Below, in pieces: positions 15,305 through 23,218 of a DNA stretch of 64,000 nucleotides; position 1 is the first letter of the stretch; every line of letters begins with the position of its first letter. A program made the position numbers and the translations under genes. Where the stretch lies: assembly GCA_913057985.1 (NCBI GenBank), contig CAJXPL010000015.1, forward strand, positions 1 to 64,000. The letters run 5' to 3'. This DNA is from an uncultured Synechococcus sp. (GTDB lineage Bacteria > Cyanobacteriota > Cyanobacteriia > PCC-6307 > Cyanobiaceae). The notes under the pieces are model-generated. The model searched no databases and was not told where the DNA came from. It saw only the letters and a program-made list of their open reading frames with translations.

Positions 15305-17290
15305 GTGCGGATCGAGGGACCAGTTCTGCTGTTGATGGGTCCGATCGGTCTGTTCTTCGCCCGCTTGTGCCGCTACTTGCAAGGCTGTGGCATTCCGGTC
15401 ACGAAGGTGGCGTTCCCCCTGCGGGAATTCGGCTTCCCAGGCGATGTCTGCGTGTCCTACAGCAAGGGGATGGATTCTTGGCGCCCCTTCCTGCGTCGGC
15501 TGATTGAAGAACGGGGAATTCGCCACATCTTTATGTATGGCGACTTCATCATTCCCCACCGGATTGCCATTGAAGAAGCCCGCGCCCTCGGCGTTGAAGC
15601 CTGGGTGTTTGAGCTTGGCTATCTGCGCCCGAACTACGTGACGCTGGAGCGGGATCGGGTCAATGCCCGCTCCAATCTCAACAAGCCAGCAGCCTTCTAT
15701 CGGGAGCTCCCCCCGTGTGACCAGCTGCCGCAAAACATCGTTCTGGACCCGGGCTGGCGCTGGCGCAAGGCCTGGAAAGCGCCAACCTTCATTCAGCACG
15801 CCTTCACCCGCTACCCGATCATCGAAGGGGAGCACAAGCTTCAGCCTTCCCCAGGCTTCCTCTGGTGCCAGGTGAGGGGCACCTGGCGCTATTGGCTCTA
15901 CCGCTGGCAGGAGCGGGCGGTGAAGCAGCGGTTGCTGGAACACTGCTCCTTCTTTCTGGCGGTGTTGCAGGTCTCCAGCGATTCGCAGATTCAGATGGGG
16001 TCGCCCTACCGCGGCATGCACGACTTCATCGAAGACGTGATCCGTTCCTTCGCCGGCCATGCCCATGCCTCCGACCATCTGGCCTTCAAGCACCATCCCC
16101 GGGATCGCGGTTACAACAACTACGCCTCATTGATCCGGCTGCTCGCCAAGCAATACGGCGTTTCTGGCCGGGTGCATTACTTCCACGACGGACCCCTCAG
16201 CCGCTACCTGCGCACCTGCCGTGGGGTGATCACGGTGAACAGCACCGTGGGGCTGCAGGCCTTGTTCCATGCCGTGCCCACCAAGACGATGGGGGACACC
16301 TTTTACAACCTGGAGGGATTGACCGATCAGAAGCCGCTCGATGCCTTCTGGTGTGATCCCCAGCCCAGCGATCGGGCCCTCTTCTATCGCTTCTACAACC
16401 ATCTGGTGCTCACCACCCAGGTGAATGGGAATTTCGATGGAGATTTCCCTTTCCGCACGACCTTCCCGATCGGTCCGGAAGCCCGTCAGCTTCCCCCCAG
16501 TCCCGAACTACCGACTCCGATAGCAGGTAGGCTTCGCAGCCCTGTTGTGCTGCTGGGACGGCTAGTGGGCAGGCTGGCCTGGGCTGGCCTTGGTTTCACC
16601 CTCTATGGCCTGCAGCTGCCAGCGATGCTGCTGCGAAGACCCGACTGGGCCGCTGCATTGATGACCATGGCCTCCTCCGTGGCCCTGCGGGCCCTGGGCA
16701 TTCAGGTGTTGGTGGATGACAGCCAACCCTCGGAACCGGTCGGCATGCCTTTGGTGCACATTTTCAATCACCGCAGCCCTTGTGACGGCTTGGTGATTCA
16801 AGGGCTTCTGCGCATGCCGGGGCTGACCACGGCGCAGCTGCACCTGCGTTGGGTGCTGCCGGGCTATGCCGCTGCCGCCCGCAATGCCGGCTCTGCGGTG
16901 TTGGATCACCGCCAGCCCCAGTCGCGCCTGGCCGGAATGATGAGTGCCTCCACGCTGTTGCGGGACCACGGTGAAATCATGATTGCCCCCAACGGTTCGC
17001 TGGTGACACCGATCGAGGAGCGGGTGTCTCCCAGTGCCTGGATGCTGGCCCAGCACTATGGCGGCCGGGTGGTGCCCTGGTTCTTCAGTTACGACGGATT
17101 GGAGGGGGCCGTCGGTGCCCGCTACAATCCGCTGCAGCTGTTGCTTGGTCGCTTAACGGCACCCTTGGGCACGATTCGCTGTCGCCGTGGTCGAGCGGAC
17201 GATCTTCAGCTGCCCGTTGATCCCCGTGACCGTGAGGGATTCAGCGCAGCTGTTCAGCGGTACTACCGGGAGCAGACAGCACAAGACTGA
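15305..17290 (+). CDS. kpsS: KpsS fused to a PlsC-like acyltransferase
   Basis: Encodes about 661 residues from a GTG (next ATG at 15335). Residues 1-390 match KpsS: LLLMGPIGLFFARLCRYL at the start, FKHHPRDRGY, GVITVNSTVGLQAL. KpsS adds the first Kdo to (lyso)phosphatidylglycerol and is normally about 390-400 residues. The rest is extra: a hydrophobic stretch at about 410-460, then FNHRSPCDG with the HxxxxD acyltransferase signature at 489-494 and MIAPNGSL at 559-566 where PlsC-like enzymes have FPEGT-type motifs. The added domain is thus probably a 1-acylglycerol-phosphate acyltransferase relative. It may acylate the lipid anchor or recruit it. It converges with the ketoacyl synthase gene with 50 bases of antisense overlap. 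Confidence 0.85.
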   Translation: MRIEGPVLLLMGPIGLFFARLCRYLQGCGIPVTKVAFPLREFGFPGDVCVSYSKGMDSWRPFLRRLIEERGIRHIFMYGDFIIPHRIAIEEARALGVEAWVFELGYLRPNYVTLERDRVNARSNLNKPAAFYRELPPCDQLPQNIVLDPGWRWRKAWKAPTFIQHAFTRYPIIEGEHKLQPSPGFLWCQVRGTWRYWLYRWQERAVKQRLLEHCSFFLAVLQVSSDSQIQMGSPYRGMHDFIEDVIRSFAGHAHASDHLAFKHHPRDRGYNNYASLIRLLAKQYGVSGRVHYFHDGPLSRYLRTCRGVITVNSTVGLQALFHAVPTKTMGDTFYNLEGLTDQKPLDAFWCDPQPSDRALFYRFYNHLVLTTQVNGNFDGDFPFRTTFPIGPEARQLPPSPELPTPIAGRLRSPVVLLGRLVGRLAWAGLGFTLYGLQLPAMLLRRPDWAAALMTMASSVALRALGIQVLVDDSQPSEPVGMPLVHIFNHRSPCDGLVIQGLLRMPGLTTAQLHLRWVLPGYAAAARNAGSAVLDHRQPQSRLAGMMSASTLLRDHGEIMIAPNGSLVTPIEERVSPSAWMLAQHYGGRVVPWFFSYDGLEGAVGARYNPLQLLLGRLTAPLGTIRCRRGRADDLQLPVDPRDREGFSAAVQRYYREQTAQD

Positions 17291-18521
17291 TGTTGTGACC
17301 ACCGAAGCCAAAGGCGTTCTTGAGCATCAGTCGCTCGGAGCTTGAGGCAACCAGCTCGACGGGGCCCTGGCTGGTGACCGCCAGCTCCACTTCAGGGTCA
17401 AGGGGATCGGAATTGATGCTGCGGGGCAGCACGCCTTGCCGAATGGCTTGCACGCCAAGAATCGCCTCCACAGCTCCTGCGGCTCCCAGCAGATGGCCGA
17501 TCTGGCCCTTGGGGGCGAAGACGGGGATGTGATCGGCGGCAGCCCCCAGGCTGCGGCGTAGCGCCCTCGCTTCGGCAAGGTCGCCCAGGTTTGTGCCGGT
17601 GGCATGGGCTTGAACGGCGCAGAGATCGCCAGGTTCCACCCCAGCTCGTCGCAGGGCATCCTCGATCGCTTGGCTGGCTTGAGTGCCCTGAGGTTCAGGC
17701 GCCACGATGTGATGGCCGTCGCTGCTGCTGCCACAGGCCAGTTGCCAACCCAGTGCTGCACCGCTGGGGGTGTCCTCCTCTCGCATCATTGCGACCACGC
17801 CCGCCCCCTCGGAGAGCACAAATCCGTCCCGGTTTTTGCTGTAGGGCCGGGAGGCCTGGTCAGGAGCATCATTTCGGGAGGACAGGGCCCGCATGGCGGA
17901 GAAGCCCACGAGTCCCAGTCGGTTCACTGGAGCTTCGGTGCCGCCGGCAAGCACGAGATCGGCCCGCCCGTCATTGAGCAGCATCTGGGCCAGCATCATC
18001 GCTTCGGCTCCTGATGCACAGGCCGATACAGGGGTGTGCGCGCCGCCATGCAAGCCCAGGTCGATGGCGACCTGCCCCGCTGCTGCATCGGGGATCAGCA
18101 TCGGAACAGTGAGAGGGTTGACTCGTGTTGGTCCCCCGGCAGTCAGCTGGTTGTGCTGTTCATGCATCGTGTGGAGTCCGCCGATGCCAGTACCCAGCAC
18201 GATTGCCACGCGGGCTGGATCAATTCCGCTGGTGAACGCGGAAGCCATGGCCCAGGCCTCCCTAGCGGCCAGCAGCCCGAGCTGGGCGCAGCGGTCGGAG
18301 CGCCGCTGCAGCAACGGTTCCAGGGATGCGGTCGCTGCCTCGGGCACGCAGCCCGAAATGCGCACCGGAAGGTCTTCGCTCCAGGCTGCGCTCAGGGCTC
18401 GGATGCCGGAGCGGCCCGCCAACACGCCATCCCAGGTGGACGCGGCGTCACAGCCGAGTGGGGAGACGGAGCCCCACCCTACGATCGAAACCCGCTTGGA
18501 AAGTTGCTGCCGCACTACCAC
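17241..18521 (-). CDS. Beta-ketoacyl-ACP synthase II-type (FabF-like)
   Basis: Encodes 426 residues. The Cys-His-His triad of decarboxylating KAS enzymes is visible: Cys168 in VSACASGAEA, His306 in VQAHATGTNLGD and His343 in KGQIGHLLGAAG. The terminal FGFGGHN glycine-rich segment is present as well. It elongates acyl-ACP with malonyl-ACP. It starts 2 bases after a dedicated acyl carrier protein gene, which suggests a specialised acyl product rather than housekeeping synthesis; the housekeeping fabF of cyanobacteria is normally linked to acpP and transketolase genes. It is downstream of an N-acyltransferase gene and converges on the KpsS-acyltransferase gene. Confidence 0.85.
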   Translation of the reverse strand: MVVRQQLSKRVSIVGWGSVSPLGCDAASTWDGVLAGRSGIRALSAAWSEDLPVRISGCVPEAATASLEPLLQRRSDRCAQLGLLAAREAWAMASAFTSGIDPARVAIVLGTGIGGLHTMHEQHNQLTAGGPTRVNPLTVPMLIPDAAAGQVAIDLGLHGGAHTPVSACASGAEAMMLAQMLLNDGRADLVLAGGTEAPVNRLGLVGFSAMRALSSRNDAPDQASRPYSKNRDGFVLSEGAGVVAMMREEDTPSGAALGWQLACGSSSDGHHIVAPEPQGTQASQAIEDALRRAGVEPGDLCAVQAHATGTNLGDLAEARALRRSLGAAADHIPVFAPKGQIGHLLGAAGAVEAILGVQAIRQGVLPRSINSDPLDPEVELAVTSQGPVELVASSSERLMLKNAFGFGGHNISLVLSAPGSTAEQLR

Positions 18522-18523
18522 TG

Positions 18524-18805
18524 TCAGGCGGTTGTGGAACTGGGGGGATCGATGTTGAGTGATTCCAGATGGCGCTGGATGTCACCCACCGTCTTGAACT
18601 GCAGCAGCTGCTCTTCTTGGATGCGGATGCCGAAGCAGGTATCGGCCTCGATCAGAATTTCGTAAAACCCGAGGGAGTCGATCCCGATGTCTTCCATCAG
18701 GCGGGCGTCTGCGGTGATGACCGCAGGGTCGGCGCCGGAAATGCGATGCAGGATTTCGACAAGGTGTCCCTCCAGCTGATGCTTATCGAGAGTTCCCTCG
18801 CTCAA
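18524..18805 (-). CDS. Acyl carrier protein
   Basis: Encodes 93 residues. The phosphopantetheine attachment motif is DSLG in EDIGIDSLGFYEI (Ser44), within a four-helix ACP-like sequence, with acidic helix 2 as expected. It carries acyl groups as thioesters. It differs from the usual highly conserved cyanobacterial AcpP (DSLDxVE) by having DSLGFYEI, which is more like carrier proteins of secondary or specialised pathways. It sits between a GNAT-type acyltransferase and a KAS, and probably supplies acyl chains to one or both. Confidence 0.85.
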   Translation of the reverse strand: MSEGTLDKHQLEGHLVEILHRISGADPAVITADARLMEDIGIDSLGFYEILIEADTCFGIRIQEEQLLQFKTVGDIQRHLESLNIDPPSSTTA

Positions 18806-18850
18806 CGCCGCCTACCGAGTTATTCCAGTAAAGTACCAGTGTTGACGGGT

Positions 18851-19792
18851 TTATCCCTCGCCTCGGTACCAGCTGAACCGCTGGTAGACGGGTTGGTGGT
18901 CAACCTCGATGAAGAAGCCGAGCCGTTCCTTCGGCAGGTCTGAGAGGACGGCGGCCATCAGGATCTCAGTGATCTGGTTGAAATCCTTCGCCAGAGAGAG
19001 GTCGCAGACCTTGGCTTCCATCAGGTTGAAGTATTGGCGCAACAGCACCGGCAGACGGAAGTCCTCGCTGTGCTCCTGGCGGATAGCCATTTCCAGGGCT
19101 TGAACGTTGCCGCTCGGGTGGGTGCTGTCGCTGGGCTGGATGTTGTTGATCGGGTGACGCGGTGGCGGCAGCGTTGGGCTCGTCCTGCGGTAGGGAGGCC
19201 GCAGTAAGGCACTGAGGAAGGTTGTATTGACTGCTTCGCTGTGTGCGAAATGGTTGTAGGAGACCAGCCCGTGCAGGACGTTGTAACCCGAGTGGGCTGC
19301 GATCAGAAGCCCTCCGCGGAACAACGCCATCAGAGAGTGCGGTTGGCGCTGAAAGCGTGGGGCAAGGGCGACTCGACCAATTTCCACATGGTGGTTTTGC
19401 CCCGCCAGCATCGCTTTAATTCCTGGATAGACATGCTCCAGATAGGACTGTTGGCTGCTGGGGAGTTGCTCGGCTGAACTGAACTGAGGAATGAATTGCA
19501 ACCGTGCAGACCCCGCTAGGGCACCGGTGTTCGATTCCAAAAGAATCAGATGGTCGTAAGAGGTGTCGCGGCCGTCAAGGTCGCGTGTGTTGCCGGAGCC
19601 AGAGAGCTGCTGGCGGTAGGTGGATTCCCTCAGAGTGCCTACAGCATCAGCGACGGTCTCAAATGTTGATCCAGGGATCAGATGCAGCTCTAAACCGTCG
19701 AGCTGGAACAGCAGAGTTGTTGCGCGATTGGCTTCGCTCCAACCGGTAGGGAGCAAGACGTCATGCTGCGGTGCTGGTCCGATCTGCGTCAT
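18851..19792 (-). CDS. GNAT-type N-acyltransferase (OlsB/FeeM-like)
   Basis: Encodes 313 residues. Segments LLESNTGALAGSARLQFIPQ, VEIGRVALAPRFQRQPHSLMALFRGGL and YNVLHGLVSYNHFAHSEA read as the fold of acyl-ACP-dependent GNAT acyltransferases, the group that includes OlsB and the N-acyl amino acid synthases such as FeeM. These use acyl-ACP rather than acyl-CoA, which fits the ACP gene 45 bases downstream. The likely product is an N-acylated amine or amino acid; the substrate is unknown. First gene of a three-gene minus-strand operon with ACP and KAS. Divergent from a Wza-like exporter gene. Confidence 0.7.
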   Translation of the reverse strand: MTQIGPAPQHDVLLPTGWSEANRATTLLFQLDGLELHLIPGSTFETVADAVGTLRESTYRQQLSGSGNTRDLDGRDTSYDHLILLESNTGALAGSARLQFIPQFSSAEQLPSSQQSYLEHVYPGIKAMLAGQNHHVEIGRVALAPRFQRQPHSLMALFRGGLLIAAHSGYNVLHGLVSYNHFAHSEAVNTTFLSALLRPPYRRTSPTLPPPRHPINNIQPSDSTHPSGNVQALEMAIRQEHSEDFRLPVLLRQYFNLMEAKVCDLSLAKDFNQITEILMAAVLSDLPKERLGFFIEVDHQPVYQRFSWYRGEG

Positions 19793-19837
19793 GGGCCATA
19801 TGCCTGAAATGCATTATGCGGGAAGATTGGCGTCCCT

Positions 19838-21055
19838 TTGACCGCTGTCTCAGCTCCACCCATGGTTGTGCCCTCAAGGACCGGTCTTTCCGCAGCTGTT
19901 GCTGCAGCGGTGATGCTCTCGGCTCCTGTGATGTTGGGCGGTGGTGTGAAGGCTGAAGAGCGGATCAACTGGCTGAAGACCCCGGCGGCCGCGCGTAGGT
20001 CTCTGCAATCGCCCCCACCGTTGCCATCCCCGCCCAGCCTGCCGCCCCAGACCTACCGATATCGCTTAGCTCCCGGGGATCGGTTGGTCACTTCGGTGTT
20101 CAAGATCGACGGTTATGAGGCGCAAGTGCAGGTGTTGAGTGACGGCACCATTAATCTCCCGCGACTTGGCACAGTTGATGTGTGGGGGTTGACCTTGGAG
20201 GAAGCCCGGCAGCGCATCACCGATGGCTACAGCCAATTTCTGAGGCGCCCCCTGGTTTATCTCGACCTTGTTGAACAGCGTCCAGTTCGGATCACGGTTA
20301 CAGGTCAGGTTTTGCGTCCCGGCGTCTTCACACTTCCTGTCAACGGTTCAGGTTCCGCGGGGGGCTCTGGAACTCTCACTGGAGTCGGCTCCGATGGTGG
20401 CGGTTGGCCGACCATGATCGACGTGATTCAGAAAGCTGGTGGGATTTCTGCTTCAGGTGATTTGGCCCGTCTGGAACTACTGAGGCCGTCTCCTTCGCCA
20501 GGAGGACCAACCCAGAGCTTCGTTTTCGACTACCTCAATGTGCTGAAAAACGGAGGATTTGCTCCCAATCCATTGATCTACGACGGCGACAGCATCCGGG
20601 TACACAAAGCAACGACACCGATCAACGTTGACTTACTAACGACGGCTGCTTCTAACTTCGCTCCCTCTGCGATCAATGTTCAGGTTGTTGGTGAGGTCGT
20701 TTCGCCTGGGGTGGTCCAGGTTGGATCCAATGCCCCTTTGTCACGCGCCATTCTTGCTTCCGGAGGCGTCACCCGTCGGGGAAGCTCAAAGCGGGTGGAC
20801 TTGATTCGAATGGATGGTCAGGGTCGTACAACCGTGAAACAGTTGCGCTACGACCCCAACGCTGTACTGAGCAATGTGAATAACCCGCCGCTACGCAACG
20901 GTGATGTTGTAGTGGTGGATCGCAACAACTTCACGAAGGTCACCGACACCATGACTGATGCCATGTTGCCGCTCGAACCGATTGTTGATGCGGCTTCTGT
21001 CTTCCGGCTTCTGGGGATGCCGACAGGAGTCGGTTCATCTTCCCGTAATCGTTAG
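19838..21055 (+). CDS. Wza-like polysaccharide export protein (SLBB)
   Basis: Encodes 405 residues from TTG (ATG at 19862 is an alternative). After a signal-peptide-like N-terminus (AAVAAAVMLSAPVMLGGGVKA) comes a Poly_export domain (YRYRLAPGDRLVTSVFKIDGY, VLSDGTINLPRLGTVDVWG) and then SLBB-type beta-grasp repeats (VTGQVLRPGVFTL, VQVVGEVVSPGVVQV). These form the outer-membrane polysaccharide export channel in Wza. No lipobox Cys is visible, so membrane attachment may differ. A second relative lies at 44215-45282. It ends one base before the convergent purB stop. Confidence 0.8.
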   Translation: MTAVSAPPMVVPSRTGLSAAVAAAVMLSAPVMLGGGVKAEERINWLKTPAAARRSLQSPPPLPSPPSLPPQTYRYRLAPGDRLVTSVFKIDGYEAQVQVLSDGTINLPRLGTVDVWGLTLEEARQRITDGYSQFLRRPLVYLDLVEQRPVRITVTGQVLRPGVFTLPVNGSGSAGGSGTLTGVGSDGGGWPTMIDVIQKAGGISASGDLARLELLRPSPSPGGPTQSFVFDYLNVLKNGGFAPNPLIYDGDSIRVHKATTPINVDLLTTAASNFAPSAINVQVVGEVVSPGVVQVGSNAPLSRAILASGGVTRRGSSKRVDLIRMDGQGRTTVKQLRYDPNAVLSNVNNPPLRNGDVVVVDRNNFTKVTDTMTDAMLPLEPIVDAASVFRLLGMPTGVGSSSRNR

Positions 21056-22351
21056 TTAGATCCCCAGCCGCTCCCAGATCACGCCCAGGTTCTCCTGGTG
21101 CAGTGCCGTGCTGAAGCAGTCGGCCAGCTCCGCTGCGCTGAGGCGGCTGGTCACATCACCATCCGCTTCCAGGTTGGCGCGGAAGTCGCCGCCGGCCGTG
21201 TTCCAGGCGGTGTGGGCGTTGCGCTGGACGACCCGGTACGCCTCCTCTCGGCTCATGCCGGTGCCCACAAGGGCGAGAAGCACCCGCTGGCTGAACACCA
21301 CACCGCCATACACATTCATGTTGCGTCGCATGTTGTCTGGGTAGATCCCAAGCCCCTTCACCACGCTGGTCATCTCCCGCAGCATGAAGTGCAGGGTGAC
21401 GGAGCAGTCGGGCAGCATCATTCGCTCCGTGGAGCTGTGGCTGATGTCGCGCTCGTGCCAGAGGGCCACGTTCTCAAGAGCAGCAATGGTGTAGCTGCGC
21501 AGCACCCGGGCCAGACCGCTGATCCGTTCGCTGCGGATCGGGTTGCGTTTGTGGGGCATGGCGGAGCTGCCCTTCTGACCCTTGGCGAAGTTCTCCTCCA
21601 CTTCCAGTACATCGGTGCGTTGGAGGTTGCGAATCTCGGTGGAGAAGCGCTCCAGGGAGGCTCCCACCAGGGCGAGGGTCTGGACGTAGTCGGCATGGCG
21701 ATCGCGGGAGATCACCTGGGTGCTGGCGGTGTCGGGAGTCAGCCCGAGGATCTCGCAGGTGATGGCTTCCACCTGGGGATCGGTGTTGGCATAGGTGCCC
21801 ATGGCACCGCTCACCTGGCCCACAGCCACATCCTGCTCCAGCCGTTCCAACCGGATGCGGTTGCGCTCGGTTTCCGCCAGCCAGCCGGCCACCTTGAACC
21901 CGAAGGTGATCGGTTCGCCGTGGATGGCGTGAGAGCGGCCGATCATCTCGGTGCCCTTGTGGGCTCTGGCCAGTGCGCGCAGGGCGTTGGCCAGGGCATC
22001 CAGTTCTGTGCGCAACAGGGCCACGGAACGTTTCAGCTGCAGGGCCACGCCCGTGTCCAGCACGTCGCTGCTGGTCATGCCCACATGGATGTGACGCCCG
22101 GCATCACCGACGTGCTCGTTCACGTTGGTGAGGAAGGCGATCACGTCGTGGCGAACCTCAGCTTCAATTTCGAGGATGCGCTCCACCTCGAAGCTGGCCT
22201 TGGCCTTGATGGTATCGAGGGCGTCCTGGGGCACCCGGCCGAGGCGACAGTTGGCTTCTGTGGCGGCGATTTCCACATCGAGCCAGCTCTGGAATTTCGC
22301 CTGCTCACTCCAGATGGCTCCCATCTCGGGAAGGGTGTAACGCTCAATCAC
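21056..22351 (-). CDS. purB: Adenylosuccinate lyase
   Basis: Encodes 431 residues, the usual length. Hallmarks are HVGMTSSDVLDTG, GRSHAIHGEPITFG and the fumarase/aspartase superfamily signature GSSAMPHKRNP. It splits adenylosuccinate to AMP and SAICAR to AICAR in purine synthesis. It is a housekeeping gene on the GC-rich backbone and helps to anchor the surrounding glycan genes to the core chromosome. Its stop codon abuts the stop of the convergent Wza-like gene. Confidence 0.95.
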   Translation of the reverse strand: MIERYTLPEMGAIWSEQAKFQSWLDVEIAATEANCRLGRVPQDALDTIKAKASFEVERILEIEAEVRHDVIAFLTNVNEHVGDAGRHIHVGMTSSDVLDTGVALQLKRSVALLRTELDALANALRALARAHKGTEMIGRSHAIHGEPITFGFKVAGWLAETERNRIRLERLEQDVAVGQVSGAMGTYANTDPQVEAITCEILGLTPDTASTQVISRDRHADYVQTLALVGASLERFSTEIRNLQRTDVLEVEENFAKGQKGSSAMPHKRNPIRSERISGLARVLRSYTIAALENVALWHERDISHSSTERMMLPDCSVTLHFMLREMTSVVKGLGIYPDNMRRNMNVYGGVVFSQRVLLALVGTGMSREEAYRVVQRNAHTAWNTAGGDFRANLEADGDVTSRLSAAELADCFSTALHQENLGVIWERLGI

Positions 22352-22402
22352 CGGCGCGCTCGGTTGAACAACCCAACAAATCTATGCTGCGACGTACAAG
22401 CC

Positions 22403-22429
22403 AAAAAAAGCTCCTCAGAAGAGGAGCTT
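22403..22429 (-). terminator. Rho-independent terminator
   Basis: A 9-base-pair stem (AAGCTCCTC paired with GAGGAGCTT) with a 4-base loop is followed on the minus strand by seven T. It lies 20 bases past the stop of the minus-strand repeat protein gene and before purB, so it ends that transcript. Confidence 0.85.
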
Positions 22430-22449
22430 GGTTGCAATAGGTAAGTGGA

Positions 22450-23088
22450 TCAGGCGAGACGGATTTCGATACCCGGGATTTGATCGCCATTCTTAATATC
22501 GTTATAATCAACGGTTTTTTTGCCTACTTTAAGTATATCTTTCCTTTCGAAGTTTTTAATGAGTACAGAGCCCTTTTGTGTCTTCAGGTTCTTGCCGAAT
22601 TTGACAAAGTCCTTGCCGCCTGGGACCAAATTAATGGTCGTCTTGCCTTTGAAAGTGGTGGCCTTGGAGAACGTGATTGAATCACCACCCTTGCCGAGAT
22701 TGAATTTGTTATTGTTGACAATTGAATTACCTTTAAAACTGACAGAGTCGTTCTTTTTGCCGCCAGTAAATGTGTTATTTCTGAATATCCCATTGTTGGT
22801 TTTTACCTCACCAGAACCCTTGCCGGAAACCTTGATTTCGCTCAACGAGAAGTAGGCGTTTTGAAGAACGATTTTAGGGGTATTTTTCTTGGTGGATTCC
22901 AGGACAACCGGAGAATTGGAAACACCTTTGCCTACAAAAGCCGCAGTACCGGTGACCGTAGTCTCCAGGTTGGAAACGTTCTTGAGGGCAATGATTTCAG
23001 TGCCATTCTTTAGTTCTTCTACAATAATGTCATCTTTGACGCTCCCTGGAAAGACAACCTCGAGATCGTTTGTAGTGATGGTAGGCAC
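22450..23088 (-). CDS. Basic repeat protein, possible type I secretion substrate
   Basis: Encodes 212 residues, very rich in Lys, Asn and Gly, and less GC-rich than its neighbours. No N-terminal signal peptide is present. The C-terminal half has irregular beta-roll-like units (GGKKNDSVSF, GKGGDSITF, PGGKDFVKFG) that resemble degenerate RTX repeats with Lys in place of some acidic ligands, followed by an RTX-type end (LIKNFERKDILKV, GIEIRLA). That pattern fits a substrate of type I secretion, and a type I export operon lies nearby at 26702-31797. The role is unknown; a cell-surface protein is likely. It has its own terminator. Confidence 0.6.
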   Translation of the reverse strand: MPTITTNDLEVVFPGSVKDDIIVEELKNGTEIIALKNVSNLETTVTGTAAFVGKGVSNSPVVLESTKKNTPKIVLQNAYFSLSEIKVSGKGSGEVKTNNGIFRNNTFTGGKKNDSVSFKGNSIVNNNKFNLGKGGDSITFSKATTFKGKTTINLVPGGKDFVKFGKNLKTQKGSVLIKNFERKDILKVGKKTVDYNDIKNGDQIPGIEIRLA

Positions 23089-23218
23089 TTTAATGGAGCA
23101 AATCTTCCCGCGACATTACTTGGTTCCTGGAAACTGCTAACGGCGGTGGTCGGTTTGGTGGTTTGTCACCCCGGTCTTGCGATTGGCCACAATCATTTTA
23201 AGGGCGTTTTCGCAGGTG

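Noticed and set aside
21098-22444. 448-codon plus-strand frame
   Set aside because: Antisense to purB, which has all family signatures.
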